64,000 nt of DNA from M3007 sp046160625. Lineage in GTDB: Bacteria; Bacteroidota; Bacteroidia; Chitinophagales; Saprospiraceae. Below, piece by piece: positions 25,066 through 32,835 of this stretch. Every line of letters begins with the position of its first letter. Position 1 is the stretch's first letter. The notes beneath the pieces were generated by a model, which saw nothing but the letters and a program-made list of their open reading frames with translations, had not been told where the DNA came from and made no database searches. The position numbers were made by a program, and so were the translations under genes. The DNA lies in NCBI GenBank assembly GCA_046160625.1, contig JBJXGZ010000155.1, positions 1 through 64,000 of the forward strand. The letters run 5' to 3'.

Positions 25066-26385
25066 TTTTTTGGCGCGCACCTTAGGCCTCCCAATACTAA
25101 CGTACTGAAAACCAAGATCTTTCATTTGCTCGGTGTCGTAGACATTGCGACCGTCGAAAATGATTTTTTCACTGAGTAAGGAAGTCATGTACTCGAAATC
25201 AGGGGTGCGGAACTCGTTCCATTCCGTCATGATCGCCAGGCAATCAGCCCCTTGCAGCACCTCGTACATTTTATCGCAGAGGGTGATACGATCGCCGTAA
25301 ATGGAGCGAACGTGTGCCATAGCCTCAGGGTCGAAAGCGCGGATTTTTGCACCCATAGCCAGCAATTCGTCTATGATAACGAGGGCCGGTGCTTCACGGA
25401 TATCGTCCGTGTTGGGTTTGAATGCAAGCCCCCAGACCGCGATAGTTTTACCGGAAAGCTCGTTTTTGTAGTGCTTTTTTATTTTTTTGGTCAAAATGCC
25501 TTTTTGTATTCCGTTGACTTTCATCACCGATTTCAGGATTTTGAAATCGTAAGAATACTCGGAAGCGGTTTTGGCCAATGCCTGCACGTCTTTAGGGAAA
25601 CAAGAGCCGCCATATCCAATTCCGGGGAACAGAAATCGCTTGCCGATACGTGTGTCAGACCCCATTCCGATGCGTACCTGATCCACATTGGCGCCCACTT
25701 TTTCGCAGAGGTTTGCAATTTCGTTCATGAACGAAATACGGGCTGCGAGATAGGAATTGGCGGCATATTTGGTCATTTCAGCACTGCGCTCATCCATAAA
25801 ATAGATCGGATTACCCTGGCGCACAAAGGGTTCGTAAAGTTGGCGCATGGCCTTGCGGGCACGTTCGCTCCTGGTGCCTACCACTACGCGGTCGGGCTTC
25901 AAAAAGTCGTCCACAGCCACCCCTTCGCGAAGGAACTCGGGGTTGGACACCACGTCGAACATTTTTTTTGACAATTTCTCGGCCATGATTGCAGCCACTT
26001 TTTCGGCTGTGCCGACGGGGACGGTGCTTTTGTCCACGATCACTTTGTAGTCGGTAATTATGGCGCTTAAGTCCTTGGCAACGCCCATAATGTAGGAAAG
26101 ATCAGCAGAGCCGTCATCTCCGGGGGGCGTAGGGAGCGCCAAAAAGATGATGCTGGCTTTTTCAACGGCCTCGCTCAAATCGGTAGTGAAGTGCAGGCGA
26201 CCTTCCTTGGTGTTGCGCTCAAAAAGGACGTCAAGGCCGGGCTCGAAAATGGGGATTTTGCCTGCGCGAAGGCTTTTTACTTTTTCTTTGTTGTTGTCAA
26301 CACAAATGACATTATTGCCGGTTTCGGCAAAACAAGTTCCAGTTACCAGCCCAACGTAGCCAGTTCCAACGACGGCGATGTTCAT
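25060..26385 (-). CDS. UDP-glucose 6-dehydrogenase
   Basis: 441 residues. The NAD-binding start is MNIAVVGTGYVGLVTG, followed by FLALPTPPGDDGSADLSYI, the VDKSTVPVGT loop, NPEFLREGVAVDDFLKPDRVVVG, the catalytic Lys region EMTKYAANSYLAARISF (Lys206) and the catalytic Cys in GIGYGGSCFPKD (Cys262). It oxidises UDP-glucose to UDP-glucuronate, a precursor for exopolysaccharide. The frame is open to 26520, but those residues are a translation of the cccggaac repeats, so the ATG at 26385 is used. It converges with PBP1A. Confidence 0.93.
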   Translation of the reverse strand: MNIAVVGTGYVGLVTGTCFAETGNNVICVDNNKEKVKSLRAGKIPIFEPGLDVLFERNTKEGRLHFTTDLSEAVEKASIIFLALPTPPGDDGSADLSYIMGVAKDLSAIITDYKVIVDKSTVPVGTAEKVAAIMAEKLSKKMFDVVSNPEFLREGVAVDDFLKPDRVVVGTRSERARKAMRQLYEPFVRQGNPIYFMDERSAEMTKYAANSYLAARISFMNEIANLCEKVGANVDQVRIGMGSDTRIGKRFLFPGIGYGGSCFPKDVQALAKTASEYSYDFKILKSVMKVNGIQKGILTKKIKKHYKNELSGKTIAVWGLAFKPNTDDIREAPALVIIDELLAMGAKIRAFDPEAMAHVRSIYGDRITLCDKMYEVLQGADCLAIMTEWNEFRTPDFEYMTSLLSEKIIFDGRNVYDTEQMKDLGFQYVSIGRPKVRAKKV

Positions 26386-26409
26386 GTAAAAATCAGGTGT
26401 AGGTTGTAA

Positions 26410-26489
26410 CCCGGAACCGCGTTCCGGGGGGTTGATGAAACCCGGAACGCTGTGCCGGGATGTAATACGCCCCGGAACAGCGTTCCGGG
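26410..26489. repeat. Three cccggaac...gttccggg palindromes
   Basis: Three short palindromic units lie in a row: 26410-26428, 26441-26459 and 26471-26489. Each has the form cccggaacNNNgttccggg with small changes in the second. They lie in the divergent gap between UDP-glucose dehydrogenase and the OmpA-family gene. An unrelated 8-bp stem (gcggggtt/aaccccgc) follows at 26526-26557. Confidence 0.85.
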
Positions 26490-26602
26490 ATACAAGAACC
26501 GCAAAGGTATGGCGAGCCAAGCGAAGCGGGGTTGCAGAATATAATTTTTAACCCCGCGACACAAATGCTTGTTTTTTAATATATTTTTCGAGCCAAACCC
26601 CC

Positions 26603-26610
26603 TACTTTTG
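26603..26610 (+). promoter_or_regulatory. Bacteroidota-type -7 element before the OmpA-family gene
   Basis: TACTTTTG lies 19 bases before the ATG at 26629. A clear -33 box at normal spacing is not seen. It argues against the upstream in-frame ATG at 26569 as the start. Confidence 0.4.
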
Positions 26611-26628
26611 AACGAATTTGGATTTCTA

Positions 26629-27771
26629 ATGCAAACACCTATGGATTGTTCGGTTTCTGATGCAATTGCCTCAAAACGCTGGCTGGTTATCCCTTTATTT
26701 TTCTTGTTGCAATTTTGTTTAATTGCCCAAAAGCCTTCAGCCAACATCGTGCCGAATCCCAGTTTTGAGCGTTTTTCCAGCGCTCCCATAGGTTGGTCAT
26801 ACAAGGGCGCATACTTTGGCGAAGTGGTGAAATATTGGTTCAGTGCCACGACGGCCAGTCCGGATATTTATGGTCCGGGCGTTCATGTTCCAATGGATTG
26901 GGCTGACAAAGGATTTGGCGATCAAAAACCCAGAACAGGCAAGTGTATGGCGGGCCTCACCCTTTTTGGATGCACCAATGGCAAGCCACATTGCCGGGAA
27001 TTTGTGGAAATCCAACTGGCCGAGCCACTGGTAGTTGGGCAGGCGTACCATGTGGAATTTTGGGTTACGCACCTGGCTAAATCTCTGCAAATCAACAATT
27101 TGGGGGCTTATTTCAGCATAAGCGAAATTAAAAGGCATACTGATGAGGTGCTGGTGCGGGATGCACAGGTGAACGCAAAGAACATCGTACCCGCACCCAA
27201 TGGTAAATGGGTGAAGCTGAGCGGCCAGTTTGTGGCAAAATACGAGGCGGAATATGTGGTCATTGGCAATTTTCAAGACGATTTCAATACGCTCTCTGTA
27301 GCGCCTAAAGCAGACTGCTTCAACTATGCCTACTATTATCTCGATGATGTGTTGGTGAAAAAAATACCGCCGTATATGCCAGTGCCTGTCAAACCAGACG
27401 ATCTCTCCTTACAAAAACTGGAACCTGGCAAAACCATTCAATTGAAAAACATCTATTTTGAATTTGACAAGGACGAGCTGATGCCGCGCTCTTTCGTGGA
27501 ATTGAACAAGTTGCTGAAAATCATGCGCGAAAATCCCAAACTCAGCATCGAAATAGTAGGGCACACCGATGCTTTGGGCGATGATGATTACAACCTCGAC
27601 CTCTCCCGGAGGCGGGCTTTGGCCGTGGTGAAATTTTTACAGGAAAATAAAATCAGCAAAAACAGGCTGCGCTCGCATGGAGAAGGAGAGGCCAAGCCAA
27701 TTGCGAGCAATGAGACGGACGAGGGTAGGGCGCAGAATAGAAGGGTGGAATTTGTGGTGGTGAAGAAATAG
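26629..27771 (+). CDS. OmpA-family protein with N-terminal carbohydrate-module-like domain
   Basis: 380 residues from the ATG at 26629 (26641 is also possible). A signal peptide (LVIPLFFLLQFCLIAQ) is followed by a beta-rich domain of about 220 residues beginning NIVPNPSFERFSSAPIGW and resembling carbohydrate-binding or discoidin-like modules. The C-terminal third is an OmpA domain: IYFEFDKDELMPRSFVELNKLL, IEIVGHTDALGDDDYNLDLSRRRA and SHGEGEAKPI. It should bind peptidoglycan and tie the outer membrane or a surface structure to the cell wall. The N-terminal fold assignment is tentative. Confidence 0.85.
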   Translation: MQTPMDCSVSDAIASKRWLVIPLFFLLQFCLIAQKPSANIVPNPSFERFSSAPIGWSYKGAYFGEVVKYWFSATTASPDIYGPGVHVPMDWADKGFGDQKPRTGKCMAGLTLFGCTNGKPHCREFVEIQLAEPLVVGQAYHVEFWVTHLAKSLQINNLGAYFSISEIKRHTDEVLVRDAQVNAKNIVPAPNGKWVKLSGQFVAKYEAEYVVIGNFQDDFNTLSVAPKADCFNYAYYYLDDVLVKKIPPYMPVPVKPDDLSLQKLEPGKTIQLKNIYFEFDKDELMPRSFVELNKLLKIMRENPKLSIEIVGHTDALGDDDYNLDLSRRRALAVVKFLQENKISKNRLRSHGEGEAKPIASNETDEGRAQNRRVEFVVVKK

Positions 27772-27868
27772 TTTGAGTTGTTTGAAGGGTTTGAGGGGTT
27801 TGAGGGGTTTGAATAGCCAGAGAACGCAAACGCATCAAACAATTCAAACCCTTCAAACCCATCAAACT
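27771..27868. repeat. tttgaggggtttgagggg palindrome between convergent genes
   Basis: The left part holds tandem copies of gggtttga and the right part the inverse tcaaaccct copies; together they can fold into a long imperfect stem. It begins at the stop codon of the OmpA-family gene and reaches the stop codon of the dCTP deaminase gene, so it fills the entire convergent gap. Confidence 0.85.
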
Positions 27869-28400
27869 AAAAATTCCGCCACATCATACTCTCCACCGGC
27901 TTATCCGTGCGCTCGTTGTACTTGGCGTTCTGTTTTTTGTTGTAATAATTTTCAATATCGCCTTCTACGAGGAAGTAAATAAGTTGCCCGATGGGCATCC
28001 CTGCGTACACGCGCACGGGCATCACACAGGAAATTTCGAGTGTCCAGTTATTGCAAAAGCCCACATCACCTTTGCCCGCAGTGGCGTGGATGTCAATCCC
28101 GAGCCTTCCTACGCTGCTCTTTCCTTCTAGGAAAGGCACGGAATTGTGGGTTTCGGTATATTCCTCCGTCACGCCGAGGTAAAGTGTGCCGGGTTGCAGC
28201 ACATAGCCATCGTCGGGGATTTCAAAAGTATTGATCCGGTTGTGACGCTTGGCATCCAGCGCATGGTCTTGATAAACAGCGAAGTAACGACCCAAATGCA
28301 CATCGTAGGAATTGGTGCCCAGGCATTCAGGACGGAAAGGCTGGATCACAATTTCGCCTTTTTCGATGGCTTCAAGGATTTTTTTATCGGTAAGTATCAT
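27867..28400 (-). CDS. dcd: dCTP deaminase
   Basis: 177 residues, the normal length. The dUTPase-like fold shows LTDKKILEAIEKGEIVIQPF, CLGTNSYDVHLG, the conserved SSVGRLGIDIHATAG block with the active-site Ser-Arg pair, and VGFCNNWTLEIS with the catalytic Glu. It deaminates dCTP to dUTP for thymidylate synthesis. An in-frame TTG at 28406 precedes the ATG at 28400; the ATG is preferred as it gives the usual MILTDK-like start. It is divergent from the CoA-binding gene. Confidence 0.93.
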   Translation of the reverse strand: MILTDKKILEAIEKGEIVIQPFRPECLGTNSYDVHLGRYFAVYQDHALDAKRHNRINTFEIPDDGYVLQPGTLYLGVTEEYTETHNSVPFLEGKSSVGRLGIDIHATAGKGDVGFCNNWTLEISCVMPVRVYAGMPIGQLIYFLVEGDIENYYNKKQNAKYNERTDKPVESMMWRNF

Positions 28401-28473
28401 AGTCAAAAAGCCCGCAAAAGTAGCTGAATCTGCCTAACTTTTTGTCAATGACTTTGTTTCTCTTTTGAACCTG

Positions 28474-28547
28474 GGATTGTTGGACTTTAATCACTGGACT
28501 TAGATCAGTCCATAATCAAGCGTCTACTGTTTAAAGTCCAACAATCC
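28474..28547. repeat. 16-bp perfect palindrome with inner hairpin (ttggactt word)
   Basis: Arms 28474-28489 and 28532-28547 (ggattgttggacttta) are perfect inverted copies. The loop holds a second perfect hairpin, tggact/agtcca (28495-28500 and 28506-28511). It lies in the divergent gap upstream of both dcd and the CoA-binding gene, 15 bases before the latter's ATG. Confidence 0.85.
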
Positions 28548-28562
28548 AATATCTTACAAAAT

Positions 28563-28922
28563 ATGAAAAAGACCTTAGTCCTCGGTGCTACGCCCAATGC
28601 CGCAAGGTATTCCTATATCGCCACTAAGCGCCTCGCGCAGTATGGCCACGAAGTCGTACCCGTTGGCATTCGAAAAGGTGAAATTGAAGGGATCAATATT
28701 GTGGAAGGAACCCCCCACGAAGAAGGCGTAGATACCGTAACGCTTTATCTCGGCGCAGACCGGCAGCCGGAATATTATGACTACATTCTCTCCCTCAAAC
28801 CCAAGCGCATCATTTTCAATCCAGGTACTGAAAACCCTGAGTTAGTTCTGTTAGCCAAAGAACAGGGTATCGAAACGGTGGAGGGCTGCACCTTGGTTAT
28901 GCTTTCTATCGGTGCGTATTAA
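28563..28922 (+). CDS. CoA-binding domain protein
   Basis: 119 residues, a Rossmann-like CoA_binding_2 domain: KKTLVLGATPNAARYSYIATKRL at the start, HEVVPVGIRKGEIEG in the middle, and RIIFNPGTENPEL and VEGCTLVMLSIG at the end. Members bind CoA or a related nucleotide in the cytoplasm; the physiological role is not settled. The leader contains the palindrome at 28474-28547. A clear terminator follows at 29100-29130. Confidence 0.85.
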   Translation: MKKTLVLGATPNAARYSYIATKRLAQYGHEVVPVGIRKGEIEGINIVEGTPHEEGVDTVTLYLGADRQPEYYDYILSLKPKRIIFNPGTENPELVLLAKEQGIETVEGCTLVMLSIGAY

Positions 28923-29099
28923 ATTAAGTTTATGAGGAAATGAAAACTTTCTGTGACCAGAATCCGTATAGACGTATAAAGCGCACAAAATAAAAAAGAT
29001 TGGCTATACGATATGCGGATAATCAGTTTTAAAATCTCTTCGCTCGCAAAAGTTGAGTGAAAAAATACGGTAGGAAGATTGTTTTCATTTGGTTTTTGG

Positions 29100-29130
29100 A
29101 CCGCTCGACGTAAGGTCGGGCGGTTTTTTT
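29100..29130 (+). terminator. Rho-independent terminator
   Basis: accgctcgac (29100-29109) pairs with gtcgggcggt (29115-29124) with one G-T-type mismatch, and a run of seven T follows. It ends the CoA-binding gene transcript just before the convergent glycosyltransferase gene. The rest of the 206-base gap shows nothing I can name. Confidence 0.8.
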
Positions 29131-31114
29131 ATGCCTTGAAAAAAACCGCCAGATCACGCTCCACTTCCCAGTCTTTTGCAAAAAAGAAGTTGAGTCGTGC
29201 AGCAGTTTCTTCATTGACGTTCAAATCTTTGAGTGTGTCCAGAGGCGAGAAAACCCCGGAGCGAAGCGTTGGCAAGGTGCTGTTTTGGGCATTTGGCGCA
29301 TAGCCGACCCAGGTTTTTTGACCGAGTAAAACGGCACCCCAGTTTTTCAAGAGCAAGCCTCGCTTTCCTGAAAAAATGAGCCAGGCTGGGAGGGTGACTA
29401 GTAGCCCCATACAAATACACAAGTCGATCAATCGCTTATCCCTCCGATGGCTGGGTTGGGCGATGTTGTAGCGAATGTCTATCGTGTATAATTCTCCCGG
29501 CTCGTCCTTGCTGCTGCTGCCAATAATGCTAAGGCTTTCTTCAGGCACTATCTTGTAAGAAACGGAAGGGCCAATCTGTGCCATGTTCGCCATGATTTCC
29601 TGGGAACCAATGTCTTTAGAGCAAAAAATGATCTCATTAGCCTCGTAAATGCGTACCAATTCAGCCAACCCCACCCCCAGCCCCTCCCCTTCAGGGAGGG
29701 GGGCTGCACTCGATAAAAGCACGGCCACGGCTCCCCTCCCTGAAGGGGAGGGGCTGGGGGTGGGGTCCACCCGCCCAATAAAGTTTTTTCCATCTGCGCC
29801 TACCCGATTCAACAGCCCCAATACCCGCGCGCACTCGCTTTCGGAGCCAACCACGAGCAGCTTTTTAACTTTTGAACGCCCCAGCCGGAAATTGCCAAAT
29901 TCCCAAAAATGCGCCGCCAGGCGAATGCCCACCGTGGAAACCACCGCCCACACCGCCCCCATCAGCACCAAAGCCCGCGATGGCCTGTAATCCAAATCCA
30001 ATAAGCCATACACCGCCGACAAAATGAGGGTGCCAAGACCAAGACCACGCAGTAAGCGGCTCAAATTGTACTTAGCGTCGTACCCACCACTGAGCCACAC
30101 CGTGCCGAGCCAAATGAGGATATAAAGTGGAAAATTGAACCACAAAACATTGGTTTTGAACCAGGTAGGGTCGTGGTAGTAATAATTTGCCCAAAAGTTT
30201 TTGAGCAAAACAAGGCCAACATAAATGGCCAAAGCATCAAGCGCGGGCAACCAGGTTTTTCCCAGAAAATTGCGGAACAAGGTCAAACCCGCCCTGAACC
30301 AAATAGCGCCCTGCAACATCAGCACGAACAACCCCGCCCGCCGTCCGCTGAAATGTTTGCGGGCAAAAATGATCATGGCCTGATAGAAGGTGCGCACATA
30401 GTTAAGCGTGCCTTTTTTGGTGCTTTCGCCTTTGTAGTGGATGATCTTGGTTTCAGGAAAATAATAGTTTTTGAAGCCCGCTTGCTGGATGCGGTACGAG
30501 AGGTCAATGTCTTCGCCATACATAAAAAACGCCTCGTCGAGCAGTCCGCATTTGTCCAGGGCCGTTTTGCGAAGGAACATAAAACAGCCCGCCAGCACGT
30601 CCACTTCATTGATCTCGTTTTCGGGTAAATGCCCCAAATGATAGCGGTTGAAAATGGAGCTTCGCGGAAAGAGCGAAGAAAGGCCAAAGGTCTTGCAAAA
30701 CGCCACCCAAGGCGAGGGGAACCCGCGTTTGCTTTCGGGCAAAAACTTGCCACTTCCGTCCAATAGTTTGCAGCCGAGGGCACCCGCTTCGGGGTGTGCG
30801 TCCATGAATGTCAGGCATTTGCGAAAAGTATCTTCCTCAACCAGTGTGTCGGGGTTGAGCAGCAAAACGTATTCGCCCGTGCTTTGCCGAATGGCCTGAT
30901 TGTTTGCCACCGCGAAGCCCGGGTTGCTGGTATTGACAATGAGTTTGACTTCCGGAAAACGTTTGCGCACCATGCGCACGGAGTCGTCGGCAGAGTTGTT
31001 ATCCACCACCCAAACTTCGCCATCAATGCCCTGCAAGGCGCGGCGCACCGAGCCGAGGGCCTGTTCGAGGAAGTGGCGGACGTTATAATTTACAATGACG
31101 ACGGATAAGCGCAT
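29129..31114 (-). CDS. Membrane glycosyltransferase with family 2 catalytic and CoA-binding-3-like domains
   Basis: 661 residues. Residues 1-230 form a family 2 glycosyltransferase (LSVVIVNYNVRHFLEQAL, VWVVDNNSADDSV, LLLNPDTLVEE, LDEAFFMYGEDIDLSYR). Several membrane helices follow (about 260-420), then a Rossmann-like domain (KKLLVVGSESECARVLGLL) and a segment KRLIDLCICMGLLVTLP that resembles the start of bacterial sugar transferases. It likely helps build exopolysaccharide. Residues about 450-482 (SPSPSGRG ... PLPEGEGLGVG) are a translated perfect palindrome (29669-29765) that interrupts the Rossmann domain in frame. The ATG at 31114 is preferred to 31123. Confidence 0.85.
   Translation of the reverse strand: MRLSVVIVNYNVRHFLEQALGSVRRALQGIDGEVWVVDNNSADDSVRMVRKRFPEVKLIVNTSNPGFAVANNQAIRQSTGEYVLLLNPDTLVEEDTFRKCLTFMDAHPEAGALGCKLLDGSGKFLPESKRGFPSPWVAFCKTFGLSSLFPRSSIFNRYHLGHLPENEINEVDVLAGCFMFLRKTALDKCGLLDEAFFMYGEDIDLSYRIQQAGFKNYYFPETKIIHYKGESTKKGTLNYVRTFYQAMIIFARKHFSGRRAGLFVLMLQGAIWFRAGLTLFRNFLGKTWLPALDALAIYVGLVLLKNFWANYYYHDPTWFKTNVLWFNFPLYILIWLGTVWLSGGYDAKYNLSRLLRGLGLGTLILSAVYGLLDLDYRPSRALVLMGAVWAVVSTVGIRLAAHFWEFGNFRLGRSKVKKLLVVGSESECARVLGLLNRVGADGKNFIGRVDPTPSPSPSGRGAVAVLLSSAAPLPEGEGLGVGLAELVRIYEANEIIFCSKDIGSQEIMANMAQIGPSVSYKIVPEESLSIIGSSSKDEPGELYTIDIRYNIAQPSHRRDKRLIDLCICMGLLVTLPAWLIFSGKRGLLLKNWGAVLLGQKTWVGYAPNAQNSTLPTLRSGVFSPLDTLKDLNVNEETAARLNFFFAKDWEVERDLAVFFKA
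29669..29765. repeat. Perfect 32-bp palindrome inserted in a glycosyltransferase gene
   Basis: Arms 29669-29700 and 29734-29765 are perfect inverted copies, made of the words ccccacccccagcccctccc and ttcagggaggg. The 33-nt spacer lies between them. The whole element keeps the reading frame. A half-element of the same kind (ctgaaggaggggg) lies in alaS at 45731-45765. Confidence 0.92.
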
Positions 31115-31135
31115 GGGGCGCAAAGTTGGTGTTTC

Positions 31136-32470
31136 TCAATCAAACACTCCCACAACAACGCCCTGCGAAGATTTAATATTCCTAAGGTTCAACTGCCGAC
31201 TATTCAAAACGAGTGGGATTGGGCCGGTCGTGACCGTAGGGAAAAACATATCTACCCCATTCATAAATGGGAAACTACCAAAAGTGCCCACTGGGGTTAG
31301 TTCTGTCACCCCGTCGCCGTCGTCATAGAGGAAGTAGGTAATGGCTGTTTTTGAGGCAGGAGCGTACTGCGGTGTGGAAAGTACCGAAGCTGCGACAGTA
31401 AGCGTATCGCGGCCATTAATTATTCCTTGACTGGCTGAAAAAACATTTACTACCGTTTGATTGTCAACTTTGGGCAAGCCCGCCAGCAATATTCCCGCCA
31501 GTGAGGTTGGTGGTGGAATGGTGCGTAAATACACTAAACTATTGAGGTGAATAATGCCTTCCCGGAAGTAATGTATGACCCGTTGGTTTGAATTAGGCGG
31601 GGTGGTTACGAATTCAAAAGTGGTGTTTGCTTTGATGTTTTCAGGGCCGTATTTGCCCTCAACATTGGTCATGAACGTGAAATCTGGATTGTTGCCGACG
31701 CGTTCGCCAGTGAGAGGATTTACCTCCCAGATTTCTACTTTAGCGTTTTCTAGTGGGGTGTTTTCGCCAAAATAAAGCACTTTTCCCGCGATGCAAACCA
31801 ATGGCCCTTGTGGCTTAATGTCGAGCGTTGAGGGAAGCCCGTTGTGAAAAAACTGCCAAACTGCGGCAAAAGATTCCCGGCTTGTGGCGATCTGGTAGTG
31901 GTCTTTGCCGGGGATCATGATGTTGACAGCACCTTGAATGTCACCCCCGTTGACAATCAAATCGTCCATGCTCCATAAGTTAAGCGTTGGTTCCATACCA
32001 TCAGATCCAGCAGGGCCTGACTGCAAAGAAGAGCCAATGTGCACATAACCGTCAACTTTGGCGGCTCGCGTCGCGTCGGAAAGATAGGTGTAACAGACTC
32101 CGCCGCCCGCGCTGTGGCCCATAAGGCGAACTTGAGCAGCACCCGATTCGGCCAGTACTTTGTCTATGAACTGGTCGAGCAATTGGGTGGTTGCAGCCCC
32201 TCCAAACTGGTTGAGGCTGTTCCAGTCGAAAGCATGGATATTGTTGGAGTGGTATCCGTTGGTCGTAAACAGTTGTTGAAACTTTGTCCAGGTATCGCCG
32301 GAGGCCAAAAAACCGTGCACCATCACCACAGGATACTCGCATGTATCGCAGCCCACAGGAAATGGGGGTGGGCTGTTTTCCTTATCAACTTCGGTATGCG
32401 TCAATAGTTCGGAATGAGTACAGGCGAGTGAACCTAAAGCGAGTAAAATGAATAGAAAAATATGGTGCAT
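31136..32470 (-). CDS. Lipoprotein alpha/beta hydrolase (lipase-like)
   Basis: 444 residues. Lipobox LGSLAC (Cys17) gives a lipid-anchored protein. The hydrolase domain (about 45-220) shows the oxyanion region VVMVHGFLASGDTW and the nucleophile elbow GHSAGGG (Ser120), with a likely catalytic His in MIPGKDHYQIATS. The C-terminal 200 residues are beta-rich (GKVLYFGENTPLENAKVEIWEV looks like a carboxypeptidase-regulatory-type module). Such enzymes cleave esters or polyesters outside the cell. The substrate cannot be read from sequence. Confidence 0.85.
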   Translation of the reverse strand: MHHIFLFILLALGSLACTHSELLTHTEVDKENSPPPFPVGCDTCEYPVVMVHGFLASGDTWTKFQQLFTTNGYHSNNIHAFDWNSLNQFGGAATTQLLDQFIDKVLAESGAAQVRLMGHSAGGGVCYTYLSDATRAAKVDGYVHIGSSLQSGPAGSDGMEPTLNLWSMDDLIVNGGDIQGAVNIMIPGKDHYQIATSRESFAAVWQFFHNGLPSTLDIKPQGPLVCIAGKVLYFGENTPLENAKVEIWEVNPLTGERVGNNPDFTFMTNVEGKYGPENIKANTTFEFVTTPPNSNQRVIHYFREGIIHLNSLVYLRTIPPPTSLAGILLAGLPKVDNQTVVNVFSASQGIINGRDTLTVAASVLSTPQYAPASKTAITYFLYDDGDGVTELTPVGTFGSFPFMNGVDMFFPTVTTGPIPLVLNSRQLNLRNIKSSQGVVVGVFD

Positions 32471-32835
32471 AGATCAAAAATTTGAATGGGTAAGGTTGTA
32501 AAATGTCAGGCAGAAACCATACTGTTTGCATTACCTTTTTTATCCAAGAGCAAGTGACAACACAAATCCGCCTCTCCGCAGCATAAATGTGCATGGCGAT
32601 ACCTTCCTCGGATTGACAAGAACTCAGTAGGACGGCCATCACTGCCGCTAATGTGCGTCCGCTAGCCGCTCAATTTACATTTTTTTACATTTCTTATAAT
32701 TCCCCTGATAATTCGATTGGTCGAGACCCTGAACTTTTGTGGCATCAATTTCAAAAAAGGCGATCATTTTTCCTGATTCGATTTTTGCAATTGACCTCTA
32801 TGCTCAAATTTTCACTCACCAATCAATTGATTTTT
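32471..32835. other. Divergent gap without recognised genes
   Basis: The 365 bases between the lipase gene (minus) and the putative zincin gene (plus) should hold both promoters. An open frame extends through part of it from 32653, but it codes for no signal or domain. No palindrome of the type common elsewhere is visible, and no clear TAnnTTTG box with a -33 partner was found. Confidence 0.5.

Noticed and set aside
26386..26520. N-terminal extension of UDP-glucose dehydrogenase
   Set aside because: The added residues (SRHSVPGFINPP) are only the translated cccggaac repeats; the enzyme starts at the Rossmann strand at 26385.
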